A stretch of 64,000 bases of DNA from assembly GCF_900143645.1 (NCBI RefSeq), contig NZ_FRFD01000004.1, positions 186,001 through 250,000 of the forward strand, given 5' to 3'. Source of the stretch: Anaerocolumna xylanovorans DSM 12503 (GTDB lineage: Bacteria; Bacillota; Clostridia; Lachnospirales; Lachnospiraceae). The translations under genes were made by a program, and so were the position numbers. Below the pieces are notes generated by a model, which saw nothing but the letters and a program-made list of their open reading frames with translations, did not search any database and was not told the DNA's origin. This document shows positions 26,999-36,033 of the stretch, in pieces (position 1 is the first letter of the stretch; each line of letters starts with the position of its first letter).

Positions 26999-28150
26999 CT
27001 ATGCTTCCATCAATTTCTCATATACACTATACAGTATTCGAATTGAATTCTCCCATGTGAATTGCTTTACCCTCTCATTCCCTGCTAATATTAATTTTTG
27101 TCTAAAAATATTATCTGCTAACAGGTTGTGCATTGCGTTGCAAATTTCATCACTGCAATACGGGTTAACCAGTATTGCTGCATCGCCTGCAACCTCAGGT
27201 AATGATGATAAGTTTGATGATATAACTGGTGTGCCACATGCCATTGCTTCCAATATCGGCATGCCAAATCCCTCGTATATTGAAGGAAATAGAAATATAT
27301 CTGCTCCATTTAATAACTTAGGGCTATCATCAGGTGCAACATACCCTATAAACTTTACTCTATCTTCTATATTTTCTTGTTGCACCTTCCGAAATATTTC
27401 TTCATACATCCACCCCTTTCTCCCTGCTAACACAAGATTTGGTGCATTAGGATTTATTGTTATTAATTTTGAATATGCACTAATCAGCCGAATTATATTT
27501 TTTCTTGGTTCTAATGTACCAAGATATAAAATGTAATTTCCGTTGATTTCATATTTTTGTTTTGCTGTTTCTATTTCTTTTCCAGAGTAATTTATATGGT
27601 AAATTGAATCATTTACACCATTTGGCATGACTACTATTTTTTCTTCAGGAACTTTAATGTACTTTATAATCTCACTTTTACTGAATTCAGATACTGTAAT
27701 TATTTTATCAGCTCTTCTACATGATTTTCTAACCATTAAATTTAACCATACTCTTGTTTTCAAACGAACAGTCTCTGGAAGCGCTTTATAAGCCATATCA
27801 TGAATAATTGTGACCTTTTTCCCTCTAACTCCTGGTGGAATAATAAAATTAAAAAATTGTGTGACATCAGCTTTTTTTCCAAAAAACCAGGAATAAGGTA
27901 CAGGTATAAAAACACATAGAAGTTTATAAACAACATCATGAAACCATTTGCATTTTTTCATGACAACTCCTTTGGTTTCATATTTTTTCAGACCATTCAA
28001 AGTGTTTTCCTCAACCTTTAATGTAAAACAATTCAGCTGATATTTATGTTTTTGTTCCTTTATTAACTGAGTAATGATATTATCTGCACACCAAGCTATG
28101 CCCGTTTTTTCACCTTTTAGAAAAAGTTGTATGTCAAATGCTATTTTCAT
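26999..28150 (-). CDS. GT4-type glycosyltransferase (paralogue 1)
   Basis: 383 residues in a GT-B fold. It has VSEFSKSEIIKYI, then LYLGTLEPRKNI at the start of the donor domain and FLFPSIYEGFGMPILEAMACGTPVI with both conserved Glu of the GT4 donor site. This group is commonly mannosyl- or rhamnosyl-transferring, but the donor here is not known. It resembles the upstream neighbour along its whole length, and its start overlaps that gene's end by 17 bp. Confidence 0.92.
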   Translation of the reverse strand: MKIAFDIQLFLKGEKTGIAWCADNIITQLIKEQKHKYQLNCFTLKVEENTLNGLKKYETKGVVMKKCKWFHDVVYKLLCVFIPVPYSWFFGKKADVTQFFNFIIPPGVRGKKVTIIHDMAYKALPETVRLKTRVWLNLMVRKSCRRADKIITVSEFSKSEIIKYIKVPEEKIVVMPNGVNDSIYHINYSGKEIETAKQKYEINGNYILYLGTLEPRKNIIRLISAYSKLITINPNAPNLVLAGRKGWMYEEIFRKVQQENIEDRVKFIGYVAPDDSPKLLNGADIFLFPSIYEGFGMPILEAMACGTPVISSNLSSLPEVAGDAAILVNPYCSDEICNAMHNLLADNIFRQKLILAGNERVKQFTWENSIRILYSVYEKLMEA

Positions 28151-29309
28151 TACTCTTCACCTCATTAAGCAAATTTTGATAAATTTGAAGCAATACTCTA
28201 GTTGAATTTTCCCATGTAAATTTTTTCACACGATTAAATCCCTTTTCTATTAATTGATTAGCAAGTTCATCACTTTCCATAATATGTAGCATCGCTTCTT
28301 TAATTTCATCAACACTAAATGGATTTACCATTAGAGCAGCACCCTCAACCACTTCTGGTAATGAAGCCACATTTGAAGTAATAACAGGTGTACCACAGGC
28401 CATCGCTTCTAGTGGTGGTAATCCAAATCCCTCATAAATCGACGGAAATACAAAAGCTTTCGCCCCCCCCATCAATAACGGAACATTATTCTCATCAACG
28501 TAATCAGTAAAAATAATATCTGCGTTTATCCCTTCTGTTTCTATAATATTAAATATCTCATTATAAAGCCATCCTTTTTTACCTGCCAATACCAATTTAG
28601 GAATTTTAAATTTTTCTTTTTTTAAAAGACTATATGCTTTTACTAGCCTCTCAACATTCTTTCGTGGTTCAAGTGTTCCTAAGTACAAAAAATATTCATC
28701 TTCAATTCCATATTTTTTTTTCGCTTCATTAATTTCCTTAATAGTATAATTGTTATGGAATTTATTCTGGTCAACACCACAAGGCATTATAGATATCTTA
28801 TCAGGCTCAACTTTTAAATATTTAATTATTTCGTTCTTACTAAATTCAGATATGGTAATTATTTTATCAGCTCTATTACAAGCTTTTTTTATATTTAAAG
28901 CCAAAAAAAATAAAGTTCTTTTTCGTACCGTTTCAGGAAATACTTTGAATGTCATATCATATATTACAGTTACTTTTTTACCCTTTACTCCAGGCGGAAT
29001 ATAATAGTTAAAGAATTGTGTGATTTCACTATCTTCTCCAAAAAAAAATGAATAAGGTATAGGTATAATATTCCATAAATATCGATAAATTATATCATTA
29101 AATCTATTACATGAATTTAACAAAAAGCCCTTTTCTTCAAACCGCATAATTTCATTTAACTGCTCTTTTTTATACCCGTTAGTAAAGTAATCCAATTTGA
29201 AATCACAGTTTTTAATTTTTGAAAGATTATCTAAAATGTGATAAATTGTCCATCCAACACCAGTTTTTTGCTTTTTTATTAATTCTTGTGAGTAAAATGA
29301 AATTTTCAT
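28134..29309 (-). CDS. GT4-type glycosyltransferase (paralogue 2)
   Basis: 391 residues with the same architecture as its neighbour: QFFNYYIPPGVKGKKVT, ADKIITISEFSKNEIIKYL, YLGTLEPRKNVERLV and VFPSIYEGFGLPPLEAMACGTPVI. Lengths and motif positions match paralogue 1, so the two arose by tandem duplication. A GDP-sugar donor would suit the operon (inference). Ribosome site AAGGG. Confidence 0.92.
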   Translation of the reverse strand: MKISFYSQELIKKQKTGVGWTIYHILDNLSKIKNCDFKLDYFTNGYKKEQLNEIMRFEEKGFLLNSCNRFNDIIYRYLWNIIPIPYSFFFGEDSEITQFFNYYIPPGVKGKKVTVIYDMTFKVFPETVRKRTLFFLALNIKKACNRADKIITISEFSKNEIIKYLKVEPDKISIMPCGVDQNKFHNNYTIKEINEAKKKYGIEDEYFLYLGTLEPRKNVERLVKAYSLLKKEKFKIPKLVLAGKKGWLYNEIFNIIETEGINADIIFTDYVDENNVPLLMGGAKAFVFPSIYEGFGLPPLEAMACGTPVITSNVASLPEVVEGAALMVNPFSVDEIKEAMLHIMESDELANQLIEKGFNRVKKFTWENSTRVLLQIYQNLLNEVKSNENSI

Positions 29310-29328
29310 ATTATACCCTTCTTAAATC

Positions 29329-30447
29329 TTAATTGATATTTTTATATAAACTATATAATCTCCCTATCATTTTTTCATTCTGATATTCATCTATTACTCT
29401 TTTTCTTGCTCTTTCCCCCATTAAACAACGTTCTTCATTATTGTCTATCATCCATTGCATCGCTTTCGTTAGTTCTTCCTCATTATTTGGCCTGACAGTT
29501 AGTCCTGTAATTCCATCAAGACTTACATAAGGAACACCACTTGGTAACTTCGTATTAATTACAGGCTTGCCATATGACATAGCTTCTATCTGTACTAATC
29601 CAAAAGCTTCAGTTTTTTCTATTGATGGAAGTACAAATACATCACACTTGGCAAATTCTTTTGATAATTCATCATCTGAAATATTTCCTAGAAACGAAAC
29701 AGATTCTTCTAAATTAAAACTGTAAACCATTTTTTTTAATTCATCTTCCATATTTCCGTTTCCAATAATTACAAGTTCTGCTCCTTCGACTTCTTTAAAA
29801 GCCTTTAGAAGGATTTTACATCCTTTATAATATACAAGTCTTCCTACAAATAAAAAGCGAACTTTATTATTAATTTTATTAAGCTCCCTGGATTTTATCC
29901 ATTGATCTGCTTTATCAAGAATTGCATTATCCACCCCAAAAGGTATAACTTTACATTTGTTTTTATAAGGTAATAAGTAATCTGAACCTTCTATATGTCC
30001 TCTTGTTGCTACAATGATTATATCTGCACGCTTTAGAAATCTTTCCATCAAAGGCCGATAAATTACCATAAGCTTTTCTTGTCTCACAATATCGCTATGC
30101 CACCATACCACAACTTTACCCTTATAACCAGATAGAAGACAAGCTATATCTCCCAAAGGAAAAGGCATATGAAATTGTATTATATCCTGTTTTTTAGCTA
30201 AACTTCGAAAATACCAAAAAAAAGAAAAAGAAATGGGTACCGAAAAAAGTACACCCAGGCTTCCTGCACGATGCACCACTACACCATTTACTTTTTCAAT
30301 GCTTGTTCTTCCCTTTTCCTTGCAAACGAGTACCTGCATATCTGTTATTTCATTCAGTCCTTCGGCAATTTGTCGAACTACCCGTTCAATTCCTCCTGTT
30401 GTTGGATAATAAAGTTTATTAATTTGTAATACCTTTAGCTTTTCCAT
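29329..30447 (-). CDS. GT4-type glycosyltransferase, first gene of the glycan operon
   Basis: 372 residues. Motifs: YYPTTGGIERVVRQIAEGL at the N terminus (acceptor domain), RFLFVGRLVYYKGCKILLKAF, and FVLPSIEKTEAFGLVQIEAMSYGKPVI at the donor site. The KTEAFGLVQIEAM variant is common in GDP-mannose-using glycosyltransferases of this family, which would suit the GDP-sugar theme, but this is only suggestive. The Shine-Dalgarno (GAGAG) is weak. A putative promoter lies about 35-60 bases upstream. Confidence 0.9.
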   Translation of the reverse strand: MEKLKVLQINKLYYPTTGGIERVVRQIAEGLNEITDMQVLVCKEKGRTSIEKVNGVVVHRAGSLGVLFSVPISFSFFWYFRSLAKKQDIIQFHMPFPLGDIACLLSGYKGKVVVWWHSDIVRQEKLMVIYRPLMERFLKRADIIIVATRGHIEGSDYLLPYKNKCKVIPFGVDNAILDKADQWIKSRELNKINNKVRFLFVGRLVYYKGCKILLKAFKEVEGAELVIIGNGNMEDELKKMVYSFNLEESVSFLGNISDDELSKEFAKCDVFVLPSIEKTEAFGLVQIEAMSYGKPVINTKLPSGVPYVSLDGITGLTVRPNNEEELTKAMQWMIDNNEERCLMGERARKRVIDEYQNEKMIGRLYSLYKNIN

Positions 30448-30481
30448 GATTTTATCAACTCTCTTATTTAATCACAAAGGA

Positions 30482-30509
30482 ATATTAATAAATTTTTCAA
30501 GTTATTCAA
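30482..30509 (-). promoter_or_regulatory. Putative promoter of the glycan operon
   Basis: On the minus strand TTGAAT, 16 bp, TAATAT, between the hairpin at 30550-30592 and the first glycosyltransferase gene. The -35 and -10 boxes each differ from consensus. Confidence 0.4.
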
Positions 30510-30549
30510 TGAACTTTTAAAATGACCATATCATTTAATTTAGTAAAAA

Positions 30550-30592
30550 AGAACCTCAACAATAGAATGTCCCGCTTCTATTAGAAGGTTCT
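30550..30592 (-). terminator. Intrinsic terminator or leader attenuator upstream of the glycan operon
   Basis: Long two-part stem: AGAACCT/AGGTTCT and, inside, AATAGAA/TTCTATT around TGTCCCGC. On the minus strand a T-run (TTTTTTAC) follows. It could end transcripts from the epimerase genes, or, if transcription of the operon begins further upstream, act as a conditional terminator. Confidence 0.75.
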
Positions 30593-31775
30593 CTGACTAT
30601 TTATTAATTTAAATAAAGCAAGCTTTTTAATTAATCTATCCTATTCTTATCAATATTTACTTTAATATATTATACCATCATGCCAAAATTATACAAGCTG
30701 TTTAATAATTTATAAAAATCTTTTATACGTTTAATTGCATAGTCCAATATAAGATAATCCTATATTAGCATATTTTCATAATTATTATACTATTAATTCA
30801 AAAGAAAGTAAACGTTAAATTTTGGAGATTCCACGATAACTATATAACAAATTATACCCAAAGCAAAAAACTGCCATAATGCTTATAAACAAAATATGGG
30901 CATACGAAAAAGATATTAATTGAATTATTAAAAGGGATACTATTACATAATACCTTTAAAGCCATCTTTTCCAACCCGGAACCACCTGTATCGACAGATA
31001 GGTTCCAAGCCTAGATTGAAGATTTAAACCAGTTTTACAACTAACGAAACAAAAAATCGCTATGAAGGAGAGCATGTGCGCCAAATGACTTCAGGTACTT
31101 TTGGTATATCTTAGGCTCACAGAGTTAACAAAGTAAAGTTCATATGTCCTTTTCCTGTTGAAAATCAGCTTTGAATAAATTTAATCAATTTACTTTTCTT
31201 AAACCGCGACTTTTTAATAGTTTACTATTATACCTCTCTGCTATAAAGACGATTATACCATTCTGATTAGTTATAGTATCAAACAGACAAAGAGAGGAAA
31301 CACATACCTGATATAAAAAGCTGTACCAGAAATTGTAGAACTCCTCCAAACTGGAATATATATTCCGTCACTTGTTTAGCATATTAGTTTTTTGTCGAAA
31401 AGCTCTAAAAATGTTTCTATAGTCCTCTTTCCATCAACCTACAAGACAACCTTTAGAACATCCTTTGGTGGAATCCAAACATCCTGATCAATACAGACTT
31501 AGAATAAGACTGTAAAATAAAGTCTCTGTATAGCCATGGTATTTCTCAAATAAACATCTCTTAATTTTCAAAAGATATCTATACCAAATTCATCCATTTT
31601 TAAGAATTTTAGTTAGGAGCAACTGCCATGGTACATCCGTCGCAAAATATTCTTACATTATGGTCAAAAATCGTATATAAGCATGGCACAATTTATTTTT
31701 GACAAACAAAAAAGGTCTAAACTCGAAAAGAATTTATGAGTTGCTTAGGTTATACGTTTTCAGCTCTCAAGATAT
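30593..31775. other. Decayed spacer of about 1.2 kb without intact genes
   Basis: Nothing intact is seen on either strand. On the plus strand, near 31061-31160, the translation YEGEHVRQMTSGTFGIS, stop, AHRVNKVKFICPFPVENQ looks like a piece of a broken protein. On the minus strand, near 31390-31485, DVWIPPKDVLKVVL, stop, VDGKRTIETFLELFDKK looks like a piece of another. Both read like transposase or phage debris, but I cannot name the family. A hairpin GGAACC...GGTTCC with an inner CTGT/ACAG stem lies at 30978-31006. Confidence 0.6.
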
Positions 31776-32570
31776 TTATATAGAATCTAATTTATTATAG
31801 TATAAATCTCCAAATAATTTATTTATTAGTTTTATTCTTTTTTTCAAATAGCCAATCATTTTATTAAAATATCGGATAGTATATGTTTTCTTCTCTCTTT
31901 TTGCTCGAATACCAATTACTACTTCACAAGTATCTGCATAATTTTCATCCTGTGGAAAATAATATCCGCTTCCTTCATTAAAGATTATCTCTAATATATT
32001 ATAGTTTAATCTATCGATATGAACCCAGCTCCTCTTATTATGATAATCAGGAAATATGGGTGTACACATTGCTAATTTTCTAAGCCGCTCATAATTCCCC
32101 TTACATCCCTCACCATATACCATCGGTGCCCGAATAATTGCAATTTTAAAATTTTCATTTTCTAATTTTAACAAGTCCTCTTCGGCAGCCAGTTTTGTTT
32201 TTCCATAAAGTGATGCAGGCTTAGGAACAGTTTCTTTGGTGATACATCCATTTATATCACCATACACTGCAGCTGTACTCATAAATATAAACTGCTTTAC
32301 ATGACTGGCTTTTGTTTTACATGCAATTTCTACCGGTAATCTATGATTAACTTTTTCATAGAGGTCTTTCATGGCCTTTTTTTCTTTCCTATGTACAATC
32401 GCAGATAAATGCAGCACCGAATCATATAAGGTGAAATCCACCTTTTCCCATGATCCGTCTGCTGCACTTACCAAATCTACGTCAATTAACTTTTCATTAA
32501 ATGAATACACATATTCATGGAATTTCTTTCCTATATAACTATTAGCCCCAATTACCAGTACCCTCTTCAT
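31776..32570 (-). CDS. NAD-dependent epimerase/dehydratase family protein
   Basis: 264 residues of the extended short-chain dehydrogenase type. It has the cofactor motif VIGANSYIGKKF, MSTAAVYGD (Ser), SLYGKTKLAAEE with YxxxK, and a shortened C-terminal region compared with typical nucleotide-sugar epimerases (about 310-340). Family members act as 4-epimerases or reductases of nucleotide sugars, or as modifiers of lipid-linked sugars. Its gene overlaps the phosphoglycosyl transferase gene by 29 bp, so they are translated together. It may alter the first sugar attached by that enzyme (inference). Confidence 0.85.
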   Translation of the reverse strand: MKRVLVIGANSYIGKKFHEYVYSFNEKLIDVDLVSAADGSWEKVDFTLYDSVLHLSAIVHRKEKKAMKDLYEKVNHRLPVEIACKTKASHVKQFIFMSTAAVYGDINGCITKETVPKPASLYGKTKLAAEEDLLKLENENFKIAIIRAPMVYGEGCKGNYERLRKLAMCTPIFPDYHNKRSWVHIDRLNYNILEIIFNEGSGYYFPQDENYADTCEVVIGIRAKREKKTYTIRYFNKMIGYLKKRIKLINKLFGDLYYNKLDSI

Positions 32571-33171
32571 ATAATTTTTTTACCTCACAAACTCCTTCTT
32601 TGACGCCTTTATGCTTAAGTACACAATAAAATGTTTTGAGAATACAGGATATGTCAAATAGAAAACTCATCTTTTTTATGTATTCGCCATCATATTTCGC
32701 TTTTAAGGGTATTGGAAGTTCATCCCTTCCATTCACCTGTGCCCAGCCGGTAAGACCTGGCCTGACAGTGTTAGCCCCATATTTACCCCTTTCCTCTATC
32801 AAATCATATTGATTCCATAGCGCAGGCCGGGGTCCAACCAGTGACATATCCCCTTTTAATATATTGAATAACTGGGGCAGCTCATCAAGACTGGTTTTTC
32901 GTAAGAACTTTCCAACTTTTGTGATATATTGCTCCGGGTTCTGCAATAAGTGTGTGGGAACATCACCAGGAGCCGTGGATTTCATAGTTCGAAACTTTAA
33001 TATGCAGAATTCCTTTTTGTCTCTCCCAATGCGTCTTTGACAATAAAATACCCTGCCTTTGGAAGTAATCTTCACTAAAAATGCTATTAAGATGAGCAGC
33101 AAAGATAGTCCTATTATCAATCCAAAAGAACCTATAATATCCATAAATCTTTTAATGATTTTCTTATACAT
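32542..33171 (-). CDS. Initiating phosphoglycosyl transferase (bacterial sugar transferase, monotopic)
   Basis: It transfers a sugar phosphate from a nucleotide sugar to undecaprenyl phosphate and so begins glycan assembly. The 209-residue protein has one N-terminal re-entrant hydrophobic segment (about 10-33), then RRIGRDKKEFCILKFRTM, KTSLDELPQLFN (catalytic Asp-Glu), SLVGPRPA and RPGLTGWAQVNGRD. It is the short PglC-like form, without the extra membrane domain of WbaP. Donor sugar is not evident. A strong promoter is found at 33204-33232. Confidence 0.94.
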   Translation of the reverse strand: MYKKIIKRFMDIIGSFGLIIGLSLLLILIAFLVKITSKGRVFYCQRRIGRDKKEFCILKFRTMKSTAPGDVPTHLLQNPEQYITKVGKFLRKTSLDELPQLFNILKGDMSLVGPRPALWNQYDLIEERGKYGANTVRPGLTGWAQVNGRDELPIPLKAKYDGEYIKKMSFLFDISCILKTFYCVLKHKGVKEGVCEVKKLYEEGTGNWG

Positions 33172-33203
33172 AGGAAGTCCTTTCTCATCTAATTATTTAC
33201 TTT

Positions 33204-33232
33204 ATTATAAAGAATTATCATTGAAATTACAA
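33204..33232 (-). promoter_or_regulatory. Sigma-A promoter for the phosphoglycosyl transferase and epimerase genes
   Basis: On the minus strand TTGTAA, 17 bp, TATAAT, about 33 bases ahead of the ATG at 33171. It is divergent from the plus-strand promoter at 33290-33318. Confidence 0.75.
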
Positions 33233-33289
33233 GCCTTTTTGGCACTATCTTTAAAAGTTAACTTCTTGATGCAAATGCTCTTTATCATC

Positions 33290-33318
33290 TTGTAAATAAT
33301 TATCATAAGTATTAGAAT
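33290..33318 (+). promoter_or_regulatory. Sigma-A promoter for the O-antigen ligase-like gene
   Basis: TTGTAA, 17 bp, TAGAAT, with a predicted start near 33325, about 29 bases before the chosen ATG at 33354. This also excludes the upstream ATG at 33336 as the better start. Confidence 0.65.
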
Positions 33319-33353
33319 AGATAACATATTACATAATGAATAAGGAGTTTATA

Positions 33354-35168
33354 ATGAGGTCAAATAATTCTAACAAAGGAAAAAATAAATATCATAACAA
33401 ATCTGCTGAATCAAATTCAACTATTCCGCTTCTCCCAATTATATTTATTATTGCTGTTCTTCCATTTATAATGCGGACTCATGAATACAATCCTAAGCTT
33501 AGCCAATATCCCTGGTTTAGCGACGCTCAAAATTTTGTAGATATTTTTTTGTATTATAAGCATATTTTCTTTATAATAACCTGTGCACTTATGCTGCTTG
33601 CTATAATATACAAGTTTTTCACCAACAATCGAAAGCTACAAACCTCTGTTATCCTCTACCCGATGTTTATTTATGGTATACTGGCATTTTTGTCAACCCT
33701 ATTCTCTAAACACTCTTCCTATGGATTTAGTGGATTATTCGAGCAGTTTGAGTCGGTCTTTGTGTTAATTGGCTATGTAATTGTACTATCTTATACATTT
33801 ATCTATATCAGAACTGAAAATGATTTGAAAAAGATAAATTATTGCTTTTTAGTCAGCATATTACTATTTAGCATACTTGGGCTTTCACAAGCATTCGGCT
33901 ATGATTTAATCCGAACAGATTTTATTAAGAAACTCTACATTCCAAGATCTGGTTGGAGTACTCTTGATTCTGTTACCTTCAACTTTCCGGTTAAAACTGC
34001 TTTCCTTACATTATATAATCCTAATTATGTAGGGGTATATACTGCTTTCGTTATCCCTATTCTTCTAGCTCTTTTGCTTACAGAGAAGAATATTAAATAC
34101 AAAGTGGCTTTCGGTTTTGCTATTATCTGTATGACTATTACATTATTATCTTCCGGTTCTGCTGCCGGATTAATCAGTACTATAATCGCTGTATTTGCAG
34201 CAATTATAGTATTCAGAAAAAAACTGTTCCAACATAAAAAGATTGCTATTGGCATCACACTTATATTTTCTGCTGCTGTATTATGTTTATTTATTCTTAA
34301 GTTTGATGCTGTTAAATCACTTGTTAACAATAAGCTTTCGTTAACAAAAGCCAGCCATAATATTACTGATATTAAAACCGATAATGATTTAGAACTTACA
34401 TATAAGGGTAATACCCTGCTGCTAAACTATACTTTTAGTAACTCTAAATTTGATATAGAATTGAAAGATTCTAAGAATAGCAGCATTCCTTTTCACACAG
34501 AAGACACATCCGGTAAGGTGCTGATAGATGATAAACGTTTTAAGGAAATCACGATAACACCGGTTATGTACAATAACATCTTATGTATCAATTTAATTAT
34601 TGATGGGAAGGACTGGGTATTCTCTAATCAAACAGGTGATGGCACATTTTATTATCTAAATACGAAAGGTGAATTTGATAAGATGGTAAATGCCGACTCC
34701 TCAATTTTCACAGGTTATGAAACACTTGCGACCGGAAGAGGTTATATCTGGTCAAGATCAATACCTTTACTTAAAAATAATATCATTTTAGGTGGCGGTG
34801 CAGACAGCTTTGTTTTTGAATTTCCGCAGAATGATTATCTTAACTACTATTATTCAGGCTTTGAAGGTGAGATTCTTACAAAACCTCATAGCTTATACTT
34901 ACAGGTAGGAATACAGACGGGATTATTATCACTGGTTGCAATGCTTACATTTTTCATTATGTACTTTATTTCAAGCATTCGATTGTACATCAAATGTAAA
35001 TTTGATTCCTATTGGGAAAAAACCGGCGCGGCATATTTTCTTGGGGTTGTTTCTTATATGTTTACTGGTATTACCAATGATTCTTCCGTTACAGTTGCTC
35101 CTGTTTTCTGGACCATTATCGGCATCGGCGTAGTTATTAACTACAAATTATCCAGAAATGAAACGTGA
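33354..35168 (+). CDS. O-antigen ligase/polymerase (WaaL/Wzy-like) membrane protein
   Basis: 604 residues from the ATG at 33354, which has AAGGAG six bases upstream. About 10-12 membrane helices are present. A large external loop of about 135-150 residues (about 320-470) precedes the conserved GGGADSFVFEFPQND and KPHSLYLQVGIQTG stretches that mark the ligase superfamily. YNPNYVGVY (about residue 225) is the other typical motif. In Firmicutes this group joins or polymerises lipid-linked glycans at the outer face of the membrane. It is transcribed alone, opposite to the neighbours, and ends at a bidirectional terminator. Confidence 0.88.
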   Translation: MRSNNSNKGKNKYHNKSAESNSTIPLLPIIFIIAVLPFIMRTHEYNPKLSQYPWFSDAQNFVDIFLYYKHIFFIITCALMLLAIIYKFFTNNRKLQTSVILYPMFIYGILAFLSTLFSKHSSYGFSGLFEQFESVFVLIGYVIVLSYTFIYIRTENDLKKINYCFLVSILLFSILGLSQAFGYDLIRTDFIKKLYIPRSGWSTLDSVTFNFPVKTAFLTLYNPNYVGVYTAFVIPILLALLLTEKNIKYKVAFGFAIICMTITLLSSGSAAGLISTIIAVFAAIIVFRKKLFQHKKIAIGITLIFSAAVLCLFILKFDAVKSLVNNKLSLTKASHNITDIKTDNDLELTYKGNTLLLNYTFSNSKFDIELKDSKNSSIPFHTEDTSGKVLIDDKRFKEITITPVMYNNILCINLIIDGKDWVFSNQTGDGTFYYLNTKGEFDKMVNADSSIFTGYETLATGRGYIWSRSIPLLKNNIILGGGADSFVFEFPQNDYLNYYYSGFEGEILTKPHSLYLQVGIQTGLLSLVAMLTFFIMYFISSIRLYIKCKFDSYWEKTGAAYFLGVVSYMFTGITNDSSVTVAPVFWTIIGIGVVINYKLSRNET

Positions 35169-35220
35169 GAAATCGTATGCAACTATTATTCTTAAATATG
35201 CTAGCCAACATAAGTCTCAA

Positions 35221-35259
35221 AGGAAAAGGCCATTGGATATTCTCCAATGGCCTTTTCCT
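35221..35259. terminator. Strong bidirectional terminator
   Basis: A 17-bp perfect stem (AGGAAAAGGCCATTGGA and its complement) with a 5-base loop followed by TGTTTTATT on the plus strand. It lies between the convergent ligase-like gene and the ABC ATPase gene. Confidence 0.9.
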
Positions 35260-35278
35260 GTTTTATTATAAATATTCT

Positions 35279-36013
35279 TTAACTCGTCTTTTCCTCATAT
35301 ATCCTACTTACATCAGCAATCTCACCAACCGCAATAATCTCTCCCTTTTCCAGAAGGATTGCCTTATTACAGATCTTTTGAACCTGTGGCAGGGAATGGG
35401 ATACAAATAGCACTGTAACGCCCTTATCAAACATAGACTGAATCTTAGCTTCACATTTCTTCTTAAACTTCGCATCTCCAACTGCCAAAACTTCATCCAG
35501 TATCAATACATCCGGTTCAACAATCGTTGCTATAGCAAAGCCCAGTCTTGATTTCATACCGGAGGAATAGTTCTTAAGCGGCACGTTGATGAATTTGCCA
35601 AGCTCGGAAAATTCTATAATCTCATTGTACTTTTCGGCTATAAAATCCTTAGGATACCCTAAGACTGCTCCATAGAGGTATATATTTTCCGCCCCGGTAT
35701 ATTCCGGTTCAAAGCCTGCTCCAAGTTCAAGTAAAGGAGCAATCTTGCCTTTTACTACTATACTGCCCTCCGTTGGCTTTAATACTCCGGCTATAATTTT
35801 AAGAAGGGTACTCTTTCCTGCTCCGTTTAAGCCAAGTATGCCCAAACGGTCTCCCTTTTCAATAGACAGGTTTACATTTCTAAGGGCCCAGAATTCCGTA
35901 TACTTTAATTCACGTTTTATAAATTTTATAAAATATTCTTTTAGATTATCTACCTTCTGTGAAGACAGATTAAACCGCATACTTACATTACTAACTTCGA
36001 CTGCTGTTTTCAT
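35279..36013 (-). CDS. Teichoic acid/polysaccharide ABC exporter ATPase (TagH/Wzt type)
   Basis: 244 residues. It has Walker A GLNGAGKST, signature YSSGMKSRL, Walker B VLILDEVLAVGD and the H-loop FVSHS. As in the other exporter of this window, no C-terminal substrate-binding domain is present. It partners the ABC-2 permease just upstream. Ribosome site AAAGGAG. Confidence 0.93.
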   Translation of the reverse strand: MKTAVEVSNVSMRFNLSSQKVDNLKEYFIKFIKRELKYTEFWALRNVNLSIEKGDRLGILGLNGAGKSTLLKIIAGVLKPTEGSIVVKGKIAPLLELGAGFEPEYTGAENIYLYGAVLGYPKDFIAEKYNEIIEFSELGKFINVPLKNYSSGMKSRLGFAIATIVEPDVLILDEVLAVGDAKFKKKCEAKIQSMFDKGVTVLFVSHSLPQVQKICNKAILLEKGEIIAVGEIADVSRIYEEKTS

Positions 36014-36033
36014 GACAGACTCCTTTCCAGATA

